A program made the translations under genes and the position numbers. Below, in pieces: positions 1 through 7,751 of a DNA stretch of 21,309 nucleotides. The stretch's first letter is position 1. Each line of letters begins with the position of its first letter. The DNA is taken from assembly GCA_003563755.1 (NCBI GenBank), contig PWUB01000151.1, forward strand, positions 1 to 21,309, written 5' to 3'. Under the pieces are notes generated by a model. That model was not told the origin of the DNA. It saw only the letters and a list, made by a program, of their open reading frames with translations, and made no database searches. Origin of the DNA: Clostridia bacterium (GTDB lineage Bacteria > Bacillota_E > SLMV01 > PUMD01).

Positions 1-285
1 CCGCTTGTAGTGATTGTACACGGCAACGGAGACGATACGCTTGGCCCTGTCCTGCCCGATCACGTACTGCTCCAGGAAATCCCTTATGTCCCGGGGTGGC
101 GGAATGTCTCTGATGTCCAGGTCCACTTCATCTCTGAGTTCTTCCTCGATGATGTCATTGCAGAGAGCGATACACTCATCGCAGATGTAAACCCCCGGAC
201 CGGCGACGAGCCTCCTGACCTGTTCCTGATACTTGCCGCAGAATGAACACTTGAGTTGTCCCTTGTCCTCGCTAAATTTAAACAT
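1..285 (-). CDS. clpX: ATP-dependent Clp protease ATP-binding subunit ClpX (N-terminal part)
   Basis: This is the 5' end of clpX; the gene runs off the low-coordinate window edge. ClpX is the hexameric AAA+ unfoldase that feeds substrates to ClpP in the cytoplasm. The visible 95 residues hold the N-terminal zinc-binding domain: CSFC near residue 13 and CDEC near residue 35 form the four-cysteine C-x2-C...C-x2-C site typical of ClpX. The stretch [19 protein letters not shown] follows, which is the standard lead-in to the AAA+ core. The ATG at 283-285 is preceded by a purine-rich GGAGAGGAGAGGGAGG tract. It lies 46 bp downstream of clpP, so the two are probably co-transcribed. The Walker motifs lie outside the window. 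Confidence 0.96.
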   Translation of the reverse strand, partial: MFKFSEDKGQLKCSFCGKYQEQVRRLVAGPGVYICDECIALCNDIIEEELRDEVDLDIRDIPPPRDIRDFLEQYVIGQDRAKRIVSVAVYNHYKR

Positions 286-331
286 CCTCCCTCTCCTCTC
301 TACCCCGCATTACACGGGATAGAATAAGCGG

Positions 332-922
332 CTAGTCTTCGGTCGTCGGATGCAGCACCCGGTCAATCACGCCGTACTTCAGGGCTTCCTCGGCTGACAT
401 GAAGAAATCCCGGTCGGAATCTTTGGTCACCTGCTCAACGCTCCTGCCGGTATGTCTCGCCATGAGCTCATTGTACCGCTTGCGCATCTTCAGTATTTCG
501 TCGGCGTATATCCTGACGTCCTCCGCGCTGCCGCCCGCCTGCCCGCTGGGCTGATGGATCATGATTCGAGAGTTGGGCAGGGAGTACCGCTTGCCATTGG
601 TGCCTCCTGCCAGCAGCAGGGCGGCCATGCTGGCCGACAGACCCACACAATAGGTTACGACGTCGGGCTTGACATGTTGCATCGTGTCGTAAACGCCGAG
701 TCCGGCATCCACTGCACCGCCCGGTGAGTTTATGTATATGGAGATATCTCGATCCGGATCATCGGCCTCGAGAAAAAGAAGCTGGGCGATGACCAGGTTG
801 GCTACACTGTCATCTATCGGGCTGCCGATGAAGATGATCCTGTCCTTCAACAGCCGCGAGTAAATGTCGTAGGCTCTCTCACCCCGCGCCGTCTGCTCAA
901 CGACCATGGGTACAAGGTTCAT
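332..922 (-). CDS. clpP: ATP-dependent Clp protease proteolytic subunit ClpP
   Basis: ClpP is the self-compartmentalising serine peptidase that degrades proteins delivered by ClpX. From the chosen start the protein has 196 residues, the family's usual size. The catalytic triad is visible: Ser98 in GLSASM, His123 in MIHQP and Asp172 in DSDRDFF. The oxyanion-region SPGG lies near residue 66. The frame stays open upstream to ATG 997, giving 221 residues and a start 22 bp after the tig stop. I prefer ATG 922, which encodes [11 protein letters not shown]: it gives the normal ClpP N-terminus and has AAGGA about 13 nt upstream. The longer start has AGGA at a plausible spacing and cannot be excluded. 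It sits between tig and clpX on the same strand, the common tig-clpP-clpX order. Confidence 0.96.
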   Translation of the reverse strand: MNLVPMVVEQTARGERAYDIYSRLLKDRIIFIGSPIDDSVANLVIAQLLFLEADDPDRDISIYINSPGGAVDAGLGVYDTMQHVKPDVVTYCVGLSASMAALLLAGGTNGKRYSLPNSRIMIHQPSGQAGGSAEDVRIYADEILKMRKRYNELMARHTGRSVEQVTKDSDRDFFMSAEEALKYGVIDRVLHPTTED

Positions 923-1019
923 CTCTGTACCATCCTTCCCCGTATCAGATCGAGGTGTAACATACATTTTCTCCCCCGCAGGCAGATCCTCCTCCATGAA
1001 AAACTATCCTGACCCGCGC

Positions 1020-2465
1020 CTAGGCTTCCCCGGGAGACTCTTCCTTAGCAACGACATCGGCATCGTCGACTTCTATCTCCCCCTCGTCCGCCCGCTGGAG
1101 TGCTTCCTGTCTTTTTTGGTACCAGCGCTCCTGCCGCTCAGCGTTTCGCTGCTTCACCTCATCGTACTGCGGACATGACCAGCGGGCCATCGCCTCACGC
1201 GTCTTGCGGGCCCGGAGCTCTTCCTGCATGCCCTCGAGGTATTGGGGATCGGAGAAAGCCCTGCGGAACATGTCCACGTCTATGCCGGTCGCGGCAGCAC
1301 GCCTCGCCAGCTCCTCCTCCTCGTCTTCCTCGGTCACTTCTATCCCCTCGGCATCGGAAACGGCCCCGATCACCAGCATTCGTCGTATGTGCTCCTGAGA
1401 TGCTTCGCGGAACTGGTCCCTAAACTCCGACATGCTCTCAAAGCCCTGCATTTCAACGTATTCCTCGAGATCCATCTCGATCTCATCAAGCCTCTGCGTG
1501 AACTCGGATACGCGCTCATCGATGAGCCGCTCGACCATGACCTCGGGCACCTCGACCTCGGCGTTTTTGACCGCCTCGTCGATGACCTGCTCCTCGACCG
1601 CATTCAGGGCGTCCTGCTCACGTGTAAAACTGAGCTGATCCTTCGTGGTCGCCCGCAGATCCTCGAGGCTGTCCTCTTCAAACTCATCGCGGGCGAACTC
1701 GTCATCCAGCTCGGGCAGCTCCTTGATCTTGATCTCCTTGACATCGACCTCGAAGGTCACTTCCTCACCGCGAAGCTCCTCCGCGGGGAAATCATCGGGT
1801 ATCTCAGCCACTATGGTCTTCGAATCACCCGCCCTGCATCCCAGCAGTCCCTCCTCCAGGCCGGGTATCTCGCCGGCACCGATCTCCACCATGGCCTCCT
1901 CGTCGGTGAGATCATCAAAGGGCTCCCCGTCGATGTAGCCCTGGTAGTCAATCACGGCCAGCATTCCGGTGGAAAGCTGCACATCATCATCCTCGGCGGG
2001 AGTGATGGAAGCCCGGGACTCTCGGAAGCTGTGCAGTACCTCGTCCACATCCTCATCGGTGACCTCTTGCAGGTCAAGGTCCACCTCGAAGTCCCGGTAC
2101 TGTCCGAGCTGTACCTCGGGCATGATCTCGATGGTGGCGGTGAAGGTCACACCCGTCTTTTCGCGTTCCTCGACGTCTATATCCTCGAGGGCTATGGGGT
2201 TCAGCTCCAGCTCCTCCAGAGCCTGCATGTACGCCTCATGAACCATTTCCTCGATAGCCTCTTCCCAGATCAGCTCATCACCAAAGTGGCGCTCGAACAG
2301 GACCCTGGGAACCTTTCCCTTTCGGAACCCCGGCACCTCAACGTCCCTGCGCAGCTCCTGGAAAGCCTCGTCCAGGTGCTTCTTCACCGTCGGAGCATCA
2401 ATCTCTACGTGCACCAGACGGACGTTGTCTTTATCCTCAACTCTCTCAACCGTTGCCTTGACCAC
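1020..2465 (-). CDS. tig: Trigger factor, ribosome-associated chaperone / peptidyl-prolyl isomerase
   Basis: Trigger factor binds near ribosomal protein L23 at the exit tunnel and assists folding of nascent chains. The N-terminal ribosome-binding domain carries the signature GFRKGKVPR near residue 45. A central FKBP-like PPIase domain (about residues 150-240) and a helical C-terminal chaperone domain follow. I chose GTG 2465 because GGGAAGGGGAG lies five to six bases upstream; a TTG at 2489 is in frame but the Shine-Dalgarno sequence would then be inside the gene. The protein is 481 residues, longer than the roughly 430 of E. coli Tig. The extra length is a charged C-terminal tail of about 55 residues, first rich in Gln/Arg/Glu, then strongly acidic. 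It lies upstream of clpP with a short gap. Confidence 0.95.
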   Translation of the reverse strand: MVKATVERVEDKDNVRLVHVEIDAPTVKKHLDEAFQELRRDVEVPGFRKGKVPRVLFERHFGDELIWEEAIEEMVHEAYMQALEELELNPIALEDIDVEEREKTGVTFTATIEIMPEVQLGQYRDFEVDLDLQEVTDEDVDEVLHSFRESRASITPAEDDDVQLSTGMLAVIDYQGYIDGEPFDDLTDEEAMVEIGAGEIPGLEEGLLGCRAGDSKTIVAEIPDDFPAEELRGEEVTFEVDVKEIKIKELPELDDEFARDEFEEDSLEDLRATTKDQLSFTREQDALNAVEEQVIDEAVKNAEVEVPEVMVERLIDERVSEFTQRLDEIEMDLEEYVEMQGFESMSEFRDQFREASQEHIRRMLVIGAVSDAEGIEVTEEDEEEELARRAAATGIDVDMFRRAFSDPQYLEGMQEELRARKTREAMARWSCPQYDEVKQRNAERQERWYQKRQEALQRADEGEIEVDDADVVAKEESPGEA

Positions 2466-2552
2466 AGATGCTCCCCTTCCCAATATCAAGAACTCGTATG
2501 TTTCGTCGCAAGAGACTCCCAGCGCCCTCCTATGATAACCAATCGCCTGAGA

Positions 2553-2573
2553 ACATGTCCAATATTGGCATGT
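2553..2573. promoter_or_regulatory. Palindrome upstream of tig
   Basis: A perfect 10-bp palindrome CCAATATTGG is flanked by ACATG on one side and CATGT on the other, with one extra base in one arm. It lies about 90 bp upstream of the tig start. On the transcribed strand a poor -35-like TTGGAC lies in it, with TATCAT 19 bp downstream, so it could overlap a tig promoter. No known regulator can be assigned from the sequence; CtsR- or HrcA-type boxes are not seen. Confidence 0.3.
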
Positions 2574-2626
2574 CTAGCAGGGAAAGGGCAGCCGGGACCC
2601 GGCAGCGCATGAGAGCGATAAAGGTG

Positions 2627-2708
2627 TGCGAGGGAAGGGACTCGAACCCTTACGCCTGAGGGCACGGGATCCTAAATCCCGCGCGTCTGCCAATTCCGCC
2701 ACCCTCGC
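2627..2708 (-). tRNA. tRNA-Leu (anticodon UAG)
   Basis: The minus strand folds as a class II tRNA. A 7-bp acceptor stem GCGAGGG/CCCTCGC encloses a D-arm beginning TGGCGGAATTGGCAGA, an anticodon stem CGGGA/TCCCG with loop TTTAGGA giving anticodon UAG, a long variable arm (TGCCCTCAGGCGTA) and a T-arm AGGGTTCGAGTCCCT. The discriminator base is A, as expected for leucine. CCA is not encoded; the following bases are CAC. It reads CUA and, by wobble, other CUN codons. It lies 160 bp upstream of tig on the same strand. Confidence 0.96.
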
Positions 2709-2749
2709 GCCTCACTGACCCATCACCCGACGATGATGGATCACAAATA

Positions 2750-2779
2750 ATGATATTCGCTCTCCCCGGCGGGTGTCAA
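2750..2779 (-). promoter_or_regulatory. Promoter of tRNA-Leu
   Basis: On the minus strand a consensus -35 TTGACA (2774-2779) is followed after 18 bp by TATCAT (2750-2755), five of six matches to the -10 consensus. The start of transcription would fall about 35 nt before the mature tRNA. The leader can form a GATCCATCA/TGATGGGTC stem. Readthrough from this promoter could also supply tig. Confidence 0.7.
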
Positions 2780-2798
2780 CGAGTACGCCCAGCACCGC

Positions 2799-3821
2799 TC
2801 ACAGATCGTATTTTTCCCGAACGGCGTCCGCGATGCGCTCCAGAAGGGTGAATGAGCGCTGAACGGTCCGGGCACCGTCGAGGTTGATGAGGCAGCACCG
2901 GGCCGGGGCCAGCCAGCTGCGGTCAAGGATCTCATCTATGTCCATGCCCCTGCCCGCGAGATAGCCCCACAGCTCCTCCAGGTGGGCAACCAGGCTTCGG
3001 AAACTCTGGCCGTCCAGTTCCTCCGTCAGGGTGGGGACCACACCCCACGAGATAATCCCTCCGCGCTGCAGGAAACGCCTTATCTCGTCGGCGTAGCGCA
3101 CCAGCACCTCACCGTTGGCCAGGGCATCCATCGAGAGGATATCGAGATCGAGATCCAGTAGGAATGACCAGTCGGGGTTTCCGCACAGGTGCACGCCCCG
3201 GGGGCCGTGCACTTCCTCGAGGAAGGCGTGGTAGTCGAGGCGGGCCCGCTGATCGGTATACCCGGTGAAGGCACTGAACAGGGCCTCGAGGCCGGGTTCA
3301 TCCACCCATACCAGTGGCCCCGGGTGCCTCTCCCTCAGCTGTGCATACTGACTGTTGAGCTTTTTCGCTATGAATGGAAACAGTATCGAACGCACGTCAT
3401 CATCGTAGATGATCGGCCGGCCCTCCTCATCCAGGATGCACAGACCGAAGCTGATCGGACCGATAACCTGTCCCCGGACGTGGTCGTAGTCCGCCAGGCC
3501 TGCCTCCAAGAAGCGGTGGAAGGTCTGGCTGTACATACCGGAGAGTTGGAAAGCCTCGGGATTCTCCCACACCTCGAACAACAGGGGCAGCTCCTGGTGA
3601 AAGGTCTCCGTGTCGAAGGCTATCTCCCTGGCATCCGGATCCACCCTCACGCCGGGGAATCCCTCGCATATCTGGGCATACATATCATCGAAGAAACTCA
3701 GCCGGGGCAGCTGGGGCCAAAAGGCAACATCCACTGACATGCTCAGATCCAGGGCCTGCTTGACGTCCAGGTGGGGAAGGATCCCCATGGCAGTGGTCCT
3801 GCACTCGCCCTCCAGTCGCAT
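2799..3821 (-). CDS. MetE-like (core methionine synthase type) / UROD-MetE superfamily methyltransferase
   Basis: The 340-residue protein resembles the catalytic half of cobalamin-independent methionine synthase, without the N-terminal half of classical MetE (about 750 residues). It begins with GILPHLDVKQALDL, a variant of the opening typical of short MetE-like proteins. The zinc-site pattern is visible: His211-x-Cys213 in VHLCGNPDW, Asp232 in SMDA, and Cys309-Cys310 near the C-terminus in the position of the last Zn cysteine. Short core-MetE enzymes of anaerobes are known to use methyl groups from corrinoid proteins rather than methyl-tetrahydrofolate-triglutamate. That activity here is inference. 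ATG 3821 is chosen over an in-frame GTG at 3836 because GGAGG lies 8 nt upstream of it. It follows pmbA after a 98-bp gap containing a strong hairpin. An uncharacterised UROD-like methyltransferase is the alternative. Confidence 0.72.
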   Translation of the reverse strand: MRLEGECRTTAMGILPHLDVKQALDLSMSVDVAFWPQLPRLSFFDDMYAQICEGFPGVRVDPDAREIAFDTETFHQELPLLFEVWENPEAFQLSGMYSQTFHRFLEAGLADYDHVRGQVIGPISFGLCILDEEGRPIIYDDDVRSILFPFIAKKLNSQYAQLRERHPGPLVWVDEPGLEALFSAFTGYTDQRARLDYHAFLEEVHGPRGVHLCGNPDWSFLLDLDLDILSMDALANGEVLVRYADEIRRFLQRGGIISWGVVPTLTEELDGQSFRSLVAHLEELWGYLAGRGMDIDEILDRSWLAPARCCLINLDGARTVQRSFTLLERIADAVREKYDL

Positions 3822-3864
3822 GCGCCGCACCTCCACATTCGTCAGCCATGATATCCCAAAGCCA

Positions 3865-3901
3865 GCGGGCGGTGCACGGACACCGCCCGTGCACCGCCCG
3901 C
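3865..3901. repeat. Perfect 15-bp inverted repeat (GC-rich hairpin)
   Basis: The arms GCGGGCGGTGCACGG (3865-3879) and CCGTGCACCGCCCGC (3887-3901) are perfectly complementary around a 7-nt loop. It lies between the pmbA stop and the MetE-like start. The transcript has no U-tract after the hairpin, so it is not a classical intrinsic terminator; attenuation, mRNA stabilisation or a small palindromic repeat are possible. The 8-bp sequence ATGATATC occurs on both sides (3848-3855 and 3909-3916). Confidence 0.8.
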
Positions 3902-3919
3902 GGAGAATATGATATCACA

Positions 3920-5254
3920 TCATGCATCCGTTTTGCCGGTGAAATGGAACCCCTCGATCTTCAATGCCGGTAGGTAGAAATTGCCGAAGAAGAACGGGGT
4001 TTTCTCCCGGTCGCTCGAGATCTCCACCAGGCTGTTGAGGGCCCGCAGCATGCTGTCGGTGAACCTCATGTTCTTGACAGCGCCGGTTATCCGGCCGTTC
4101 TGTATCCTGAAAACACCGTCGCGGGTCAGTCCGGTGAGCAGGGCCTCGCGGGGATTGACCACGTTCATGTAGTGAAAGCGCGTCACCAGGAGAGCGTCAT
4201 CCGTCCGGGCGATTATCTCCTCCAGGGTGGAGTCTCCGCCGCTCATGACCAGGTGTATGGGGATGCCTCCACGCTGCGGCATGTCAACGGAATGGCCGGT
4301 GCTCTCAACTCCGTCGGCCATCGCGCTCATCCCGTCGTATATCAGGCCCTTCATCACCCCGTCTGCAACGAGGGAGACCACCTGCCGGGGGTAGCCTTCG
4401 AAGTCGAAGGGTAGAGACACCGTCTGCGGGTGGGTGTGATCGTCGACGATGCTGATCCGCTCGTCGAAAACCTCCTGGTCCATCTTTCCGGTCAGGAAGC
4501 TGGCACGCTGCTGAACACTCTTGGCGCTGAACCCGATGAACGACAGATACGTAAGGATGTTGCCCACGGCCATGGGCTCCAGTATAACCGTGTACCGTCC
4601 GGGTTGCAGCTCAACCCTCTCCTGGTTCATCTTCGCCTTCTCGTAGGCCCGGCCGAAGATCTCTTCGACATCGAGCTCGCCGGCGCGGACCGATGTCCCC
4701 TCGGCGTAGCCCGAGCCGCCGCTGCCGGAGACGAGGGCGCTGAAGTTGACGCTGTTGTCGCGTGCGTACCGCTTGATGCCCTCGGAGTTGCCCACCGCCA
4801 GTCGCACTTGTTGGTGAGAAAGACGTCCGTAGGCCTCGAAGCCCTCGGCCAGTGTTCCCACGCTCTCACCCACCAGGCGGGCGCGGGCCTCGACGTCGAA
4901 CTCCTCCGCCAGGGCGCCGTCGTACTCATCGGCATCTATTTCTCCGGGTTCGGAGACCAGGGGCGGCTGGGCATCGCCGTCCGGGATGAACTCCAGGTTC
5001 TCGAGGGCATCCGACACCGCCGCTTTCAGTTCCTCCTCGTCAACGGTGGTGGTGGTGACCCGGCTGCGCCTGTTGTCGTCGGTGACGGTTATGGTTATGC
5101 TGGTGACATCCTCGAACACATTCTGGTGTACCTCGGAGTTGGCGTAGCGGGTCAGTCCCTCGGCCTGGGAGTTGACCATCACCCGGGTGGGATAGCCCCG
5201 GGTCTGCTCCAATACGAAATCAATGAGCCGGTAGCTCTGGGCCTTATCCAACAT
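3920..5254 (-). CDS. pmbA: TldE/PmbA family protein, non-catalytic partner of TldD
   Basis: This 444-residue protein belongs to the TldD/PmbA family. TldE forms a heterodimer with TldD; the pair cleaves unfolded peptides, as shown for microcin B17 and CcdA processing. Family features are the N-terminal VNSQAEGLTRYANSEVHQN strand region, a central PGRYTVILEPMAVGNILTY segment, and the C-terminal glycine-rich stretch ending in GNFYLPALKIEGFHFTG. As expected for the E subunit, no HExxxH zinc motif is present. ATG 5254 is chosen because AGGTAGGTG lies 6 nt upstream; GTG 5263 is possible. The start overlaps the end of tldD, indicating translational coupling. Confidence 0.9.
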   Translation of the reverse strand: MLDKAQSYRLIDFVLEQTRGYPTRVMVNSQAEGLTRYANSEVHQNVFEDVTSITITVTDDNRRSRVTTTTVDEEELKAAVSDALENLEFIPDGDAQPPLVSEPGEIDADEYDGALAEEFDVEARARLVGESVGTLAEGFEAYGRLSHQQVRLAVGNSEGIKRYARDNSVNFSALVSGSGGSGYAEGTSVRAGELDVEEIFGRAYEKAKMNQERVELQPGRYTVILEPMAVGNILTYLSFIGFSAKSVQQRASFLTGKMDQEVFDERISIVDDHTHPQTVSLPFDFEGYPRQVVSLVADGVMKGLIYDGMSAMADGVESTGHSVDMPQRGGIPIHLVMSGGDSTLEEIIARTDDALLVTRFHYMNVVNPREALLTGLTRDGVFRIQNGRITGAVKNMRFTDSMLRALNSLVEISSDREKTPFFFGNFYLPALKIEGFHFTGKTDA

Positions 5255-6689
5255 CCTTGACACCTACCTTCACGTTCCTGAAGCGGGCCGGCGAGGACCC
5301 GTGTCCCACGTGTGCCACCTGCCCGGGCTGCCCCTTACCGCAGTTGGGCGTGCCGAACATCTTCCATTCCGATTCCCCGGCCACGCCGTCGCAGGAGTTC
5401 CAGAACTCGGGGGTAATGCCGGTGTAGATCGGATCCCGGTATATCTTGCCTGTCAGCTGACCGTCCTTGATTTCGTAGGCCACCTCGCAGGCGAACTGGA
5501 AGTTCAGCCGCTTGTCATCGATGCTCCAGCTCTTGTTGGTGTGCAAAAAGAGGCCGTACTCCACCCCTCCGATGATATCGTCAAAGGAGCCCTGTCCCGG
5601 CATCAGGTTGATGTTGGTCATCCGGACTATGGGTATCCTGCCCCATCCGTCGGCCCTCGCCGTGCCGTTGGACCTCTGTCCCAACACCGAGGCCGTGTCA
5701 CGGGAGGTGAGGAAGTTTTTGAACCTGCCCTCGGTGATTATGTCCACCCGCTGGGCGGCCACGCCCTCATCGTCGTAACCGAAGGTACCGAGCCCTCCTG
5801 GAACCGTAGCGTCCGCGACGATGTTCACGTGTTCGGATCCGTAGGCGAAGTCGACCATGCCCGGGTTCAGGAAGCTCTCTCCGGCCAGGCTGACCTCGTG
5901 ACCGAAGACTCGATCCAGCTCGATCGGATGGCCGACGCTCTCGTGAATCTGCAGGGTCAGCTGGGAGCCGTCGATCACCACGTCGAAGCGCCCGGAGGGG
6001 CACTCCTCGCTCTCGAGGAGCTCAGCGGCCTCGCGGGCCACCCGGGGAGCATTGTCAACCAGGTTCATATCCTGGACGAATTCGTAACCGGCGGTGGCGA
6101 AGTTGCCGCGGAAGGAATTGGGGTAGCTGCGCACCTGCATGCCCCGCTGGTCAGCAGCATAGGCCTGCAGGCCACCTCCCGATTCATACAGGGTCTGGGT
6201 GATGTAGGAGCCGTCGGTGTCCGCGAAAGTCTTCTGTTCTTTTCTGAAGTCCAGGGAACCCACGGTGCGGAAGAGCCGGGCCTTTTCGCTCCGCATGGCC
6301 TGTTCGGCGGCGAACAGGAGCTCCAGCTTGTCTTTCTTGGATAGAGTGAAGGGATCAATCTCCACGGGGGTCTCGTAGTGATCCTGGATCACGTCCTTGG
6401 GAGCCAGTTCCACCGGTTCTGCACGGGCTCCAGCTGTGGCCCTGGCTATACGCATGGCGAGCTCCGCCGTCTCCTCCATGCGGTCAAAGTCCTGGGATGC
6501 GGCAAAACCGAGGGCTCCGTCCATGAACACCCGAATACCGTATCCCCGGCTGCGGCCGGTGGCCAACTCCTGTGCCTTGAGATTCTCCGTCGATATTCGC
6601 TCCTGGACAATGTCATTGACGCGCACATCAGCGTAGTCCACTCCCCTGGTCCTCAGCAGATCGAGGACCGCGGCCAGTCGATCCTTCAT
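5244..6689 (-). CDS. tldD: TldD family metalloprotease
   Basis: TldD is the zinc-dependent catalytic half of the TldD/TldE protease, acting in the cytoplasm on unfolded peptides. The protein is 481 residues, the usual length. The motif HESVGH at residues 249-254 is the HExxxH zinc site. The C-terminal GTPNCGKGQPGQ segment supplies the conserved cysteine seen in the family. ATG 6689 has AGGAG seven bases upstream and gives the standard N-terminus; the frame is open about 48 codons further but without a matching ribosome site. It is followed directly by pmbA with an 11-bp overlap. The native substrate is unknown; no RiPP precursor is evident next to it. Confidence 0.92.
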   Translation of the reverse strand: MKDRLAAVLDLLRTRGVDYADVRVNDIVQERISTENLKAQELATGRSRGYGIRVFMDGALGFAASQDFDRMEETAELAMRIARATAGARAEPVELAPKDVIQDHYETPVEIDPFTLSKKDKLELLFAAEQAMRSEKARLFRTVGSLDFRKEQKTFADTDGSYITQTLYESGGGLQAYAADQRGMQVRSYPNSFRGNFATAGYEFVQDMNLVDNAPRVAREAAELLESEECPSGRFDVVIDGSQLTLQIHESVGHPIELDRVFGHEVSLAGESFLNPGMVDFAYGSEHVNIVADATVPGGLGTFGYDDEGVAAQRVDIITEGRFKNFLTSRDTASVLGQRSNGTARADGWGRIPIVRMTNINLMPGQGSFDDIIGGVEYGLFLHTNKSWSIDDKRLNFQFACEVAYEIKDGQLTGKIYRDPIYTGITPEFWNSCDGVAGESEWKMFGTPNCGKGQPGQVAHVGHGSSPARFRNVKVGVKDVG

Positions 6690-6969
6690 GGCACCACTCC
6701 TTCTCCGAATACCAAACGTATTTGTGACCAAAGGAAAGTTTCTAGGAAAGGAACATGATATCCTCCTTCCCCTCAAACCGGCACGGATGGCACACTTCCG
6801 AACCCAGGGGAAATCGAAAGCGAGTAAAGCCAACCGCAGTCACCTGGGGCAGGTTCCGCGGTGTTCTCCCCGGTACACATGGGAAAGAAGGGCTATTGTG
6901 CCGGTAGCATGGTGCGGAGGACATGAAAGCCACCGTCCCCCGCAGAGTAGGTCATGCAGCAGACCGATT
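6690..6969. other. Intergenic region upstream of tldD
   Basis: This 280-bp stretch separates the respiratory operon from tldD. It contains an imperfect hairpin at 6833-6862 with paired ACCGC/GCGGT and ACCTG/CAGGT around GGG. On the minus strand at 6742-6770 there is a near-ideal Shine-Dalgarno sequence (AAGGAGG, 5 nt spacing) before an ATG that reads only four codons (MFLS) and stops. No convincing -35/-10 pair for tldD was found. A 63-codon minus-strand open frame across it looks non-coding. Confidence 0.5.
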
Positions 6970-7719
6970 TCATTCACCGGTTTCTGTGCTCTCTGTCCCT
7001 CCCCCTCGCAGGCGCCTGGTGCGCAGGTAGTTAATACCGAGAACCAGTCCGCCGGCGACTATGACCGCCGGTGTGAGAGGAACCATGCGCCACACCCTCA
7101 GGCCCAGGGGTATGCTGGGATCCACGGGCAGCCCGAATTCCCCAGGACGATCACTGAGAACGGAAATTACTCGGAGCCCCCCCAACTCCGTACCACCGTA
7201 TGTTTGCGCGTTGCTGTATCCCTGCTGGCGCAGCTCGGTCACCCTCTGCTCCGCCCGATCCAGCATATCGGAGCGGTCGCCGAAGCTGATGACCCGCGAG
7301 GTACAGACCTCGACACACAGGGGATTAAGGCCGTCACGAAGACGAGTTATACACAGGGTGCACTTCTCGGCCACGTTTGCCCCGCGGTCGAAGCTTATGC
7401 TGTTGTACGGGCAGTTGGCTATACAGTAGTTACACCCGATGCACAGACGCTTATCTATGAGCGTCAGACCCTCGGGGCTCTTGTGACATGCACGGGTCGG
7501 ACAGGCCATAACACAGGCTGCTTCCTCACAGTGCATGCACGCTCTCTTGTTGTAGGTAGTGCTGACCTCCGGAAAGAAGCCACTCTGCCTGCGGTCTATC
7601 TGTGTACGGAAAATGCCCTTGGGGACACTGTAGACGGCTTTACATACCGTGGTGCACGCCTCGCATCCGACACATAGCGACTGATCAACCAGCATAACGG
7701 TGTTACTCATCGCTGCCAT
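6970..7719 (-). CDS. Four-cluster [4Fe-4S] electron-transfer subunit with C-terminal membrane anchor
   Basis: The 249-residue protein is a DmsB/PhsB/FdnH-type polyferredoxin that passes electrons to the molybdopterin subunit encoded just upstream. Cysteine groups are at 16-19-22-26, 61-64-69-73, 93-96-99-103 and 120-123-135-139, enough for four cubane clusters. Residues about 212-232 (VPLTPAVIVAGGLVLGINYL) form one hydrophobic helix followed by the basic RTRRLRGG, as in FdnH/HybA-like subunits with a C-terminal tail. No signal peptide is seen, so export would depend on the Tat signal of its partner. ATG 7719 has AAGGGGA 8 nt upstream. It lies 32 bp after the catalytic gene. No membrane quinol-oxidising subunit follows it, which is unusual. 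Confidence 0.9.
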   Translation of the reverse strand: MAAMSNTVMLVDQSLCVGCEACTTVCKAVYSVPKGIFRTQIDRRQSGFFPEVSTTYNKRACMHCEEAACVMACPTRACHKSPEGLTLIDKRLCIGCNYCIANCPYNSISFDRGANVAEKCTLCITRLRDGLNPLCVEVCTSRVISFGDRSDMLDRAEQRVTELRQQGYSNAQTYGGTELGGLRVISVLSDRPGEFGLPVDPSIPLGLRVWRMVPLTPAVIVAGGLVLGINYLRTRRLRGGGTESTETGE

Positions 7720-7751
7720 AAATCGAATCCCCTTTCATCAAGGCGTGCCCG

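Noticed and set aside
1242..2612. Long plus-strand open frame of 456 codons opposite tig
   Set aside because: It is antisense to a clear trigger factor gene; its Leu/His-rich composition is the typical mirror of GC-rich coding sequence.
5244..6689. TldD/TldE as part of a RiPP (microcin-like) biosynthesis cluster
   Set aside because: No precursor peptide or modifying enzyme is seen nearby; TldD/TldE are common housekeeping genes.
6780..6920. Possible cobalamin riboswitch, suggested by ACCTGCC and GGTGGC stretches
   Set aside because: The conserved B12-box and core order are not present; only a simple hairpin at 6833-6862 remains.
6742..6933. 63-codon minus-strand frame upstream of tldD
   Set aside because: Composition is not protein-like and no ribosome site precedes its first ATG.
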